Source: Planobispora longispora (GTDB lineage Bacteria > Actinomycetota > Actinomycetes > Streptosporangiales > Streptosporangiaceae). From it: a stretch of 64,000 bases of DNA. A program made the translations under genes and the position numbers. Positions 57,105 to 64,000 of the stretch are shown here, in pieces. The stretch spans positions 62,001-126,000 of the forward strand of contig NZ_BOOH01000016.1 of assembly GCF_016863135.1 (NCBI RefSeq), given 5' to 3'. Below the pieces are notes generated by a model. That model saw nothing but the letters and a program-made list of their open reading frames with translations, ran no database searches and had not been told where the DNA came from. Numbering within the stretch: position 1 is the first letter of the stretch; the number at the start of each line of letters is the position of its first letter.

Positions 57105-57644
57105 TCAGCTCGCCGCGTCGCCCGCGTGCGCCGGCGATCCGGCCGCCGTGACCGAGGCGCCCGGGCCGTGGACGGGGGTGACCTCGCGAGGACCGGCGAT
57201 CTCGTGACCGTCGGCGCACCGGAAATGTTGCTCGACCAGGGCGCCGCAGCCGCGGTGGGTGAGCAGGACCGGCGGTCCGTCCGGTTCGGACAGGTACCGG
57301 TCGCCCCAGTGCATCAGCGCGACCATGATCGGATAGAGGTCGAGACCCATCTGCGTCAGCCGGTACTCGTCCCGCTGGCGCTGGCCGGGCTCACGGTAGG
57401 GGACCTTGCGCAGCAGCCCCTCGTCGACCAGCCGGGCCAGCCGGGCGCTCAGCACCTGCCGGGGCGCTCCCGTGGCGGCCTGCATGTCGGCGAAGCGGCG
57501 CACTCCGCTGAACGCCTCCCGAAGTACCAGAAATGTCCATTTTTCGCCCACGATGCCCAGCGTGCGCTCGATTGAGCAGTTGTCCACCCGGAAGGGCACG
57601 TTGCCGAGGGTCGCCTCACTCATGTCCGCATCGTAAGTGGCCAT
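57105..57644 (-). CDS. HxlR-family transcriptional regulator
   Basis: 179 residues, ATG 57644. NCSIERTLGIVGEKWTFLVL is the family signature, followed by a winged helix with RRFADMQAATGAPRQVLSAR and YRLTQMGLDLYPIMVALMHW. The last ~50 residues (HRGCGALVEQHFRCADGHEI) hold Cys and His that may sense redox or metal. It is divergent from the GNAT gene. Confidence 0.92.
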   Translation of the reverse strand: MATYDADMSEATLGNVPFRVDNCSIERTLGIVGEKWTFLVLREAFSGVRRFADMQAATGAPRQVLSARLARLVDEGLLRKVPYREPGQRQRDEYRLTQMGLDLYPIMVALMHWGDRYLSEPDGPPVLLTHRGCGALVEQHFRCADGHEIAGPREVTPVHGPGASVTAAGSPAHAGDAAS

Positions 57645-57689
57645 GGCGTCACCTCCAACGCAGCTAAGTCTAGTTGACAGACCCAGATG

Positions 57690-57708
57690 CTCTGAGAGAC
57701 TCTGAGTC
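57690..57708. promoter_or_regulatory. Short repeats between hxlR-like and GNAT genes
   Basis: CTCTGAG occurs at 57690-57696 and 57700-57706, 10 bp apart, and GACTC-T-GAGTC (57698-57708) is a perfect palindrome. They lie in the 65-bp divergent gap and may be the HxlR operator; this is inferred. Confidence 0.4.
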
Positions 57709-57709
57709 C

Positions 57710-58303
57710 ATGATTCGAACTCAGCTGGTACGGCCCCGCCGCGACCCGGTGCGGCCGCCGTCGGGGAATGCCGGAGGGGTCGCCCCCGGAGAGGCCGGGC
57801 GACCCCTGGCGTGGGACGGCGGGCGGCTCCTGCCGGCCGACGGAGTCGAGATCCGGCCCGCGCGGATGGACGACGACGAGCGGGTCCGCGGCTTCCTCAA
57901 AGGACTGTCGCCGCACACTCAGACGCTGCGCTTCTTCACCGGGCTCGGCAATCCGGGCGCGAGCATGGTGCGCGCGCTGCTGGCGACGGACGAGCGGCGT
58001 GACGTGCTGCTGGCGGTGTGCGAGGACGCCGTGGTCGGGCACGCGATGAGCTTCCGCGGCGGCGGGAACGACGTCGAGATCGCCGTGGTGGTGACCGACG
58101 ACTGGCAGGGGCGCGGGCTGGGGTCCCGGCTGGTCCGCAGGCTGCTGCGCCGGGCGGCCGCGGGCGGGGCTCGGACCGTGGGGATGGACGTGCTGGGCGG
58201 CAACCGCAAGGTGCTGTCGATGATCCGCAAAGAGTGGCCGGAGGCTGTGATGCGGGTCTCTTCCGGGACCGTGGAGGTGTCCACTAAGATCGATCCCGGC
58301 TGA
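57710..58303 (+). CDS. GNAT-family N-acetyltransferase
   Basis: 197 residues from ATG 57710; a TTG at 57674 would add 12 residues and is less likely. A poorly conserved N-terminus (~1-45) leads into VEIRPARMDDDERVRGFLKG. IAVVVTDDWQGRGLGSRLVR is motif A with the acetyl-CoA loop QGRGLG. GMDVLGGNRKVLSMIRKEWP forms motif B. The acyl acceptor is unknown; proteins of this layout sometimes follow a cyclic-nucleotide domain, which is absent here. Confidence 0.88.
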   Translation: MIRTQLVRPRRDPVRPPSGNAGGVAPGEAGRPLAWDGGRLLPADGVEIRPARMDDDERVRGFLKGLSPHTQTLRFFTGLGNPGASMVRALLATDERRDVLLAVCEDAVVGHAMSFRGGGNDVEIAVVVTDDWQGRGLGSRLVRRLLRRAAAGGARTVGMDVLGGNRKVLSMIRKEWPEAVMRVSSGTVEVSTKIDPG

Positions 58304-58355
58304 GGCGTGCCGCGGTATTTGCGGAACAAGGTTCTGTTGCTCCACCATTGACCTC

Positions 58356-58952
58356 GTGAAGAGTGCCAAGAACGGTCGCGATGGCCGGAGCCGGATCGTC
58401 GACGGAGCCCTGCGCCGATTCAGTCAGGACGGTGTCTCGGCGACCACGCTGGCCAGCCTCCGCAAGGAGAGCGGCGTCAGCGTTGGCAGCTTCTACCACC
58501 ATTTCGCCAGCAAGGAGCACGTCTTCGGGGTGCTCTACGCCGACACCCTGAACATGTACCAGGAAGCCTTCATCACCGAGCTGCGCCGGCACGAGGGCGC
58601 GCGCGAGGGCATCGAGGCCATCGTCGCCCTGCACATGTCCTGGTGCGGCGAGCACCGTGAGCGGGCCCACCTGCTGATCAGCGAGCGCCCGCCCAAGCGG
58701 GACGAGCCGGGGGGCGTCGAGGTCGCCGAGTCGCGGCGGGCGTTCTTCCGGCAGGTCTCCGACTGGTGGCGGCCGCACATGAAGGCCGGACTGCTCCAGC
58801 CGGTGCATCCGACGATGTGCTACGTCCTGTGGCTCGGCCCGGCCATGGAGATGTGCCGCCTGTGGTTCGTCGGGGCGCACCAGCCCACGCCCGAGGAGAT
58901 CTCCGGCCTCTGCGAGGCCGCCTGGCAGGGCCTGCGCCGGCATCCCGGCTGA
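58356..58952 (+). CDS. TetR-family transcriptional regulator
   Basis: 198 residues from GTG 58356. The HTH reads ALRRFSQDGVSATTLASLRK then ESGVSVGSFYHHFASKEHVF. The C-terminal domain includes LLISERPPKRDEPGGVEVAE. GAAC-aag-GTTC (58324-58334) about 20 bp upstream may be its own operator. No target gene is obvious. Confidence 0.92.
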   Translation: MKSAKNGRDGRSRIVDGALRRFSQDGVSATTLASLRKESGVSVGSFYHHFASKEHVFGVLYADTLNMYQEAFITELRRHEGAREGIEAIVALHMSWCGEHRERAHLLISERPPKRDEPGGVEVAESRRAFFRQVSDWWRPHMKAGLLQPVHPTMCYVLWLGPAMEMCRLWFVGAHQPTPEEISGLCEAAWQGLRRHPG

Positions 58953-59016
58953 CCGGCCCGGCCCGGGACCTCTTCGCGCGCGCCCGGGTCGTTCCCGCAC
59001 GTTCGAGCCCTTCGCC

Positions 59017-59056
59017 CATGCCGGGTCCTTCACGCGCATGCCGGGTCCTTCACGCG
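59017..59056. repeat. Two perfect tandem copies of a 20-bp unit
   Basis: catgccgggtccttcacgcg is repeated exactly at 59017-59036 and 59037-59056. It is in the 159-bp gap between the TetR gene and the zinc-ribbon gene stop. Confidence 0.8.
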
Positions 59057-59111
59057 CATCCAGACCTTCGCATGCGCCAGAGCCCTTCTCGCGTCCGGGC
59101 TCTTCCCGTGC

Positions 59112-59423
59112 TCAGTGCGCTCCCGTCAGTTGGCGCGGCCGGGTGGGAACGCGCCAGACCTTCTCCTCCAGCGAGATGTCCAGGCGCAGCTCCTGGCGCT
59201 GTCGCCGCAGGCCGGGCACGGGCAGCCGGTCGCTCACGTCGAACTTGCCGCGGCGCTGGTAGCCGAACCCGAGTTCGCCGGGGAAGACGCGCAGCTCGTC
59301 CTGGTTCCCGCAGCGCGGGCAGGTCCAGAAGACCAGGTCCTTGCCCCGGCGGTAGTCATGGCATGCCTGGAAGTACTCGTCCGGCCGGAAGCGGGACTCG
59401 CAGGCGAGGCAGGGGATCAACAT
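59112..59423 (-). CDS. Small zinc-ribbon protein (103 aa)
   Basis: ATG 59423, preceded by GAGGATC. MLIPCLACESRFRPDEYFQA supplies a CxxC pair, and FWTCPRCGNQDELRVFPGEL the second CPRC pair, giving a Cys4 zinc site in the first ~45 residues. The rest is basic, with GKFDVSDRLPVPGLRRQRQE. It may bind nucleic acid. The frame is open far upstream (to 61274), but this is a shadow of the methyltransferase gene. No named family is recognised. Confidence 0.65.
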   Translation of the reverse strand: MLIPCLACESRFRPDEYFQACHDYRRGKDLVFWTCPRCGNQDELRVFPGELGFGYQRRGKFDVSDRLPVPGLRRQRQELRLDISLEEKVWRVPTRPRQLTGAH

Positions 59424-59558
59424 GGCGGATCCTCGTGTGGTGCGATGAGGCGGCCCATTCAGGATTACCGCTTGATACTTGTACGGCGCTTGCGGATTTC
59501 TTACGTCGATCTGTAACAGTCTCATCACTTTGGGTATCGATGATGCGAGGATGAACCG

Positions 59559-61001
59559 GTGAAAGACCCTCTGGACAGGCTCCGCGACCTGCTCGTCGAG
59601 ACCGGCTACACCATCGACGGCGTGCGGGAACGGCTCGGCGACGTCGCGGCCGCGGCCCTCTCCCGGGAGGAGCTCGTGCCCGCGCTGCGTGCCACCCGCG
59701 ACGGCGACCCGCTCGGCACGCTGATCCGGCTGTGGTGGCTCGGAGTCCCCGTCGAGGCACCCGAGGGCCTTCCGGTGGCTGAGCTCGCGACCATGGGCCT
59801 GCTGGCGGCCGACGGCCCCCGGATCGCCGCCGCGGTGCATCTGCAGCCGTGGGAGACCGGTGGATACGTCGTCTCCGACCGGAAGGTCCGGCCGGGGGAC
59901 CCGGCGCTGCGCGCCGACCACGTGGTGGGGGCGGGCGGCGCCTCGGCGAACCTCGCCCAGCTGGCCACTCGCAGACCGGTGGGGCGCGCCCTCGACCTGG
60001 GCACCGGGTGCGGGGTGCAGGTGCTGCACCTGGCGGGGCGGGCGGAGGAGATCGTCGCCACCGACGTGAACCCCCGCGCGCTGGAGCTGGCCCGGATGAG
60101 CTGGGCGCTGTCCGGGATCGACGGCGTGGACGCCCGCGAGGGCTCGCTCTTCGAACCGGTCGAGGGCGAGCGGTACGACCTGATCGTCTCCAACCCGCCC
60201 TTCGTGATCTCTCCGGAGGGCCGGTTCGCCTACCGTGAGTCCGGGTTCGAGGCGGACGGTTTCTGCCGTGATCTCGTACGGCGGGCGCCGCGCTTCCTCG
60301 CCCCCGGCGGCACCTGCCACCTCCTGGCCAACTGGTTGCACGTGGCGGGGGAGGACTGGCGGGACCGGGTGGGCGGCTGGCTGGCCGAGAGCGGCTGCGA
60401 CGGCTGGGTGGTCCAGCGGGACGTCCAGGACCCGGCCGAGTACGTCGAGCTGTGGCTGCGTGACGCCGCCGAGCAGGGCACCGCCCGTTACGAGCAGCTC
60501 TACGACGACTGGCTGGGCTGGTTCGAGGCGGCCGGGGTGACCGGGATCGGGTTCGGCTGGATCACCCTGCACGACTCCGGGAGCCTGGACCCGGTCGTCC
60601 GGGTGGAGGAGTACGGCCGGCGGGTGGAGCTCCCGGTGGGCGGCTACGTGGACGAGGTGCTCGGCTCGATCGCCGACGCGCATCGGCTGAGCGACGCCGG
60701 GCTCCTCGCGGCGCGGCTGGCGGTCGCCGACGGGGTGGTGGAGGAGCGGATCGGCTCGCCGGGGGCGGAGGATCCCTCCACGATCGTGCTCAGGCAGACG
60801 CGGGGACTGTGCCGCAGCGCTCAGGTGGGGACGGTGGAGGCGGCCCTGGCGGGCGTCTGCGACGGCGATTATCCACTGGCCCCGCTGCTCGCCGCGATCG
60901 CCGACCTGACCGGTGAGGACGCCGATGACCTGCTGACGAAGGCGCCGGAGACGCTCCGTCCACTGATCGCCGAGGGGTTTTTCCACATATCCACAGGGTG
61001 A
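59559..61001 (+). CDS. SAM-dependent methyltransferase, HemK-like
   Basis: 480 residues, GTG 59559. A family-specific N-terminal helical domain (~1-95) precedes a Rossmann methyltransferase. ALDLGTGCGVQVLHLAGRAE is motif I, and LIVSNPPFVISPEGRFAYRE has the NPPF motif of N-methyltransferases acting on glutamine or adenine amide/amine groups. The long C-terminal part (~290-480) is family-specific. The substrate is not known. Its 3' end holds DnaA-box-like 9-mers. Confidence 0.85.
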   Translation: MKDPLDRLRDLLVETGYTIDGVRERLGDVAAAALSREELVPALRATRDGDPLGTLIRLWWLGVPVEAPEGLPVAELATMGLLAADGPRIAAAVHLQPWETGGYVVSDRKVRPGDPALRADHVVGAGGASANLAQLATRRPVGRALDLGTGCGVQVLHLAGRAEEIVATDVNPRALELARMSWALSGIDGVDAREGSLFEPVEGERYDLIVSNPPFVISPEGRFAYRESGFEADGFCRDLVRRAPRFLAPGGTCHLLANWLHVAGEDWRDRVGGWLAESGCDGWVVQRDVQDPAEYVELWLRDAAEQGTARYEQLYDDWLGWFEAAGVTGIGFGWITLHDSGSLDPVVRVEEYGRRVELPVGGYVDEVLGSIADAHRLSDAGLLAARLAVADGVVEERIGSPGAEDPSTIVLRQTRGLCRSAQVGTVEAALAGVCDGDYPLAPLLAAIADLTGEDADDLLTKAPETLRPLIAEGFFHISTG

Positions 61002-61022
61002 TCCTCCACAGGTTGTGGATAT
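60979..61022. promoter_or_regulatory. Third cluster of DnaA-box-like 9-mers
   Basis: TTTTCCACA (60979-60987), ATATCCACA (60987-60995) and TGTGGATAT (61014-61022) lie within 44 bp. The first two overlap the methyltransferase C-terminal codons and the last is outside. The last two are exact complements of each other. Binding is inferred. Confidence 0.5.
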
Positions 61023-61336
61023 CCCGCGATCGGTTGTTGATCCGACGTTGAACGGGATGGGAGAAGCTCGGGGCACGGCACCGGCCCGGGGGGTGAAGGG
61101 CAGGTGTCCGGAGATCCGGCCGGTCGTCGATGTGAGGCGGCTAGCCGCCGCAAGGCGCACCGGTATAGACCCGGGCCCCCTACGCGCCGAGCGGTGGCTG
61201 CGGCGGCCGGCCGGGCCTCGAACCCCGTACCCGCCGTGCGCGGCGTCGCCAGGAGCCGTGCGCGGTGTCGCCATGAGCCCATGAGCAAAGGACTGCGTTG
61301 ATCAACCACGTGTGGATGACCCGCCTCGACGACGCG
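61023..61336. other. Gap between methyltransferase and SARP/AfsR-type gene
   Basis: 314 bp between convergent genes with no credible coding frame. gccgtgcgcggcgtcgcc is repeated with one change 22 bp on (about 61227 and 61249). No perfect long hairpin is visible, so the terminator for these genes is not identified. Confidence 0.4.
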
Positions 61337-64000
61337 CTATACGACGGGCTCGGACCCGTCGCCGAGCCGGTCCCGGTCGAGGACGGCCCGCAGGTCCCCG
61401 GCCTCGGGGGCGCCGAGGCGGGCGAAGAGGTCGTGGGCGCGCCGGAGGCAGTCGCGGCTCCGCGCGAGGCTGCCCTGCCCGGAGAGCGCCCGGCCTAGCA
61501 CCCACAGGGCCTGCGCCTCGCCGTACGGGTGCCCGATCTCGCGGCTCACGTTCAGGGCCTGCTCGGCGTGGCGGACGGCGTCGCCGAAGCGGTCCGCCGT
61601 GATGAACGTCTCCGCCAGCCGCGAGCAGACCCGCTGCTCCCACACCCGCTGGTTGCCCGCCCGGAAGAAGGCCAGGCACTCGGCGTGGTGGTGGACCGCC
61701 TCGTTCAGGCGCCCGACCCGCGACAGCACGATGCCCAGGTGGTAGCGGGCGCGGGCGGTGCCCGCGGCCGAACCGATCTCGCTGAAGATCGCCAGGCCCT
61801 GCTCCGCGGCGGCGATCGCCTCCTCCGGCTGGCCCAGGAACAGGTGCTCGCGGGCGGAGTAGCTGAGCGTCAGCGCCTCGCCGCCCTGGCCGCCGATCTC
61901 CCGGAACGCCTTGCGGGCCGAGTCGAACCAGGCGAGCGCCTCCACGTGGCGGCGCTGCCGCCCGACCACGACGGCCAGCGCGTTCAGCGTCTCGCCGGTG
62001 ACGATCCGGTCGCCTCCGGCCGACAGCTCCAGCGCGGCCCGGAACGCGTCCTCCGCCTCGGCCAGCCGGTTCGCGCCGAACAGCAGCCGGCCCAGCAGGT
62101 AGCGGCAACGCAGCTCGGCGGAGATCGATCCGACCCGCCGGGCGGCGGCCAGCGTCTCCTGGATGCGCTGGTCGAACTCGCGGACGTGGCTGCCGGACTC
62201 CAGCAGCGGCTCCATGGCCAGCAGCAGGTCGGCCGCGGGCAGCAACGACGCGGCGTCGGCGGCGCCGGCGGTCTGGGAGATGGAGGCGAACAGCGCGTCG
62301 GCCTCGACCGCGAGCCAGGTCATGGCCTCGTCGGCGGAGGAGAACACGTGCCCGGAGCCGGTCACGGCGAACTGCTCGGCGACCACGCTGCCCTCGTAGG
62401 CGAGCCGGTGCGCCGACTGGGCCGAGGCCAGGTAGAAGTCGAGCAGCCGGCGCAGCGCCGGAGGGCCCGCCTCGGGCTCGGGGCCGCGCTCGGCGGCCCG
62501 GCGGGCGAAGAGCCGGAGCAGGTCGTGGAAGCGGTAGCGGGCCGCGGCGGGGGCCTCCAGCAGGCTGGCGTCCACCAGTGACTCCAGGAGGTCCTCGGTC
62601 CGGGTCGGGTCCAGGTCCAGTACGGCCGCCGCGGCCGAGACCGAGATGTCCGGCCCGCCGGGCAGGGACAGCAGCCGGAACGCCCGGGCCTGGGCCTTCT
62701 CCAGCTGGCCGTACCCCAGGGCGAAGGTCGCCTCCACCGCGAGGTTGCCCACCCGCATCTCGTCCAGCCGGCGGCGCTCGTCGGCCAGCCGGGCGACCAG
62801 CGAGGCGACCGTCCAGGTGGGCCGGGCCGCCAGGCGGGCCGCCACGATCCGCACGGCCAGCGGCAGGAATCCGCAGGCGGCGACCACGTCCATGGCGGCG
62901 GCCCGCTCGGCCGCCACCCGCTCGGCGCCGGCGACCGAGCCGAACAGGGACAGCGCCTCCTCCGGCTCCATCACGTCCAGGTCGAACAGCCGGGCCGAGG
63001 CCAGGTCGGCCAGCTTGTGACGGCTGGTCACGATCGCCGCGCATCCGGTCGAGCCGGGCAGCAGGGGCGTGACCTGCACGGCGTCGCGGGCGTTGTCGAG
63101 CAGCACGAGCATGCGCCGCTCGGCCAGGAGCGAGCGGAACAACGCCGAGCGCTCGGCCAGGCCGTCCGGGATGACGTCGGGGGGCAGGCCCAGCCCGCGC
63201 AGGAACGCCGCCAGCGCCGACTCGGGGGCGGTCGGCTCCTCGCCGTAGCCGCGCAGGTCGGCGTAGAGCTGCCCGTCGGGGAAGAGGTCCTGCATGGCGT
63301 GGGCGACGTGCACCGCCAGGGCCGTCTTGCCGACGCCCCCGATGCCGGAGATGGCGGCCACCGGCACGCCCTCGGCGCCGCCCTGGGGGGCGCCCTGGAC
63401 CGACAGCAGGGTGCGCAGCCGGGTGATGATCTGGGAGCGGCCGGTGAAGTCGCTGACCGCGGCCGGGAGCTGCGCCGGGCGGGGCAGCTCGGGCACCTCG
63501 GGCGGAGCGGTGATCGCCTCCGCGGCGATCCCGGAGGTTCTCGCGGACTCCTTCCGGGCCTGTCCCGCGGAGGGTTCGGCGGGGGACGGGAGCCGTACCG
63601 GCTCGGCGAGGGCGAGGCCGGGGTCGGCGGCGAGGATGCGCCGGTGCAGGGCGGCCAGTTCGGGGCCGGGGTCGATGCCCAGCTCGTCGGCGAGCACCCG
63701 GCGGGTCTCGCTGAAGACCGCCAGCGCGTCCGCCTGCCGGCCGCACCGGTAGTAGGCCAGCATGAGCTGGGCGCGCAGCCGCTCGCGGAGCGGGTGCTCG
63801 GCGGTCAGCGCGATGAGGTCGGAGACGACGTCGGCGTGCCGGCCCAGCTCGAGGTCCAGGTCCATGAGGTTTTCCAGCACGCTCGTCCGGCGCTCGGCCA
63901 GGCGGTCGCGCTGGTGCTCCACATAGGGTCCCACGGCCCCGGCCAGGGGCTCGCCGGTGCACAGCGCCAGTCCCGCGCGCAGGCTCTCGGCGGCCGAGGC
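61337..64000 (-). CDS. SARP/AfsR-type regulator, C-terminal part (runs off the window)
   Basis: The frame is open from the window end to the TAG at 61337-61339, 887 residues. It begins inside the BTAD domain (SLRAGLALCTGEPLAGAVGP then LTAEHPLRERLRAQLMLAYY). An NB-ARC ATPase follows, with P-loop AISGIGGVGKTALAVHVAHA and RMLVLLDNARDAVQVTPLLP, then a long TPR region (~550-870; ARYHLGIVLSRVGRLNEAVH, LAIFSEIGSAAGTARARYHL). The DNA-binding domain is outside the window. SARPs activate antibiotic or development genes; the target is unknown. Confidence 0.9.
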   Translation of the reverse strand, partial: ASAAESLRAGLALCTGEPLAGAVGPYVEHQRDRLAERRTSVLENLMDLDLELGRHADVVSDLIALTAEHPLRERLRAQLMLAYYRCGRQADALAVFSETRRVLADELGIDPGPELAALHRRILAADPGLALAEPVRLPSPAEPSAGQARKESARTSGIAAEAITAPPEVPELPRPAQLPAAVSDFTGRSQIITRLRTLLSVQGAPQGGAEGVPVAAISGIGGVGKTALAVHVAHAMQDLFPDGQLYADLRGYGEEPTAPESALAAFLRGLGLPPDVIPDGLAERSALFRSLLAERRMLVLLDNARDAVQVTPLLPGSTGCAAIVTSRHKLADLASARLFDLDVMEPEEALSLFGSVAGAERVAAERAAAMDVVAACGFLPLAVRIVAARLAARPTWTVASLVARLADERRRLDEMRVGNLAVEATFALGYGQLEKAQARAFRLLSLPGGPDISVSAAAAVLDLDPTRTEDLLESLVDASLLEAPAAARYRFHDLLRLFARRAAERGPEPEAGPPALRRLLDFYLASAQSAHRLAYEGSVVAEQFAVTGSGHVFSSADEAMTWLAVEADALFASISQTAGAADAASLLPAADLLLAMEPLLESGSHVREFDQRIQETLAAARRVGSISAELRCRYLLGRLLFGANRLAEAEDAFRAALELSAGGDRIVTGETLNALAVVVGRQRRHVEALAWFDSARKAFREIGGQGGEALTLSYSAREHLFLGQPEEAIAAAEQGLAIFSEIGSAAGTARARYHLGIVLSRVGRLNEAVHHHAECLAFFRAGNQRVWEQRVCSRLAETFITADRFGDAVRHAEQALNVSREIGHPYGEAQALWVLGRALSGQGSLARSRDCLRRAHDLFARLGAPEAGDLRAVLDRDRLGDGSEPVV

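Noticed and set aside
61337-63934. ATG/GTG at 63934 as the start of the SARP-type protein
   Set aside because: The frame continues to the window end with matching BTAD-domain sequence (SLRAGLALCTGEPLAG), so the gene begins outside the window.

Overview
The window is high-GC DNA from an actinomycete chromosome. GTG starts are frequent, coding regions overlap or abut, and the conserved core blocks are actinobacterial: rpsF-ssb-rpsR-rplI next to a MATE gene and dnaB, and SRP RNA-dnaX, ybaB-recR-DUF5063, then ask-asd. A filamentous Streptosporangiales-type organism (Streptosporangium/Nonomuraea-like) is my inference from gene content and order; no 16S or other marker was available. The block looks like core chromosome: I see no insertion sequence, prophage, integrase or CRISPR array.

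Layout. 1-9 kb: an MFS exporter cut by the window edge, IPP isomerase (idi), inositol-phosphate synthase (ino1) with its PadR regulator and a tandem palindromic operator, then a translationally coupled cluster of a class A penicillin-binding protein and two polytopic glycosyltransferase-like proteins. 9-12.6 kb: endonuclease IV, two small membrane proteins and the rpsF-ssb-rpsR-rplI operon. 12.8-24 kb: an amino-acid ABC importer, a large secreted TIG-repeat glycosidase-like protein, an amino-acid permease, a MATE exporter and dnaB. 24-36 kb: a phosphodiesterase, a DUF5685 protein with a metallothionein-like tail, an ABC exporter beside a NarL-type two-component system, an orphan chemoreceptor, a stand-alone sliding-clamp homologue, and GntR and XRE-TPR regulators.

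36-50.7 kb: a PH-domain protein, upp, two tandem tRNA-deaminase-associated proteins with tadA, two tRNA-Ser genes (CGA on +, GGA on -), a zinc metallopeptidase, SRP RNA with dnaX, an AcoR-like regulator, ybaB-recR-DUF5063, and ask-asd with an internal aspartokinase beta-subunit start. 50.8-64 kb: a secreted M15-like protein, a TetR/F420-oxidoreductase/amidohydrolase group, a membrane-protein gene broken by two single-base frameshifts, SURF1, several regulators, a zinc-ribbon protein, a HemK-like methyltransferase and a truncated SARP/AfsR-type regulator that runs off the end.

Common threads: DNA replication and repair genes (ssb, dnaB, dnaX, recR, nfo, a second clamp) lie together with three separate clusters of DnaA-box-like 9-mers, which suggests the region lies in the replication-origin half of the chromosome. 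Many intergenic gaps carry short tandem or direct repeats of 20-38 bp, and most convergent gene pairs are separated by long perfect hairpins.
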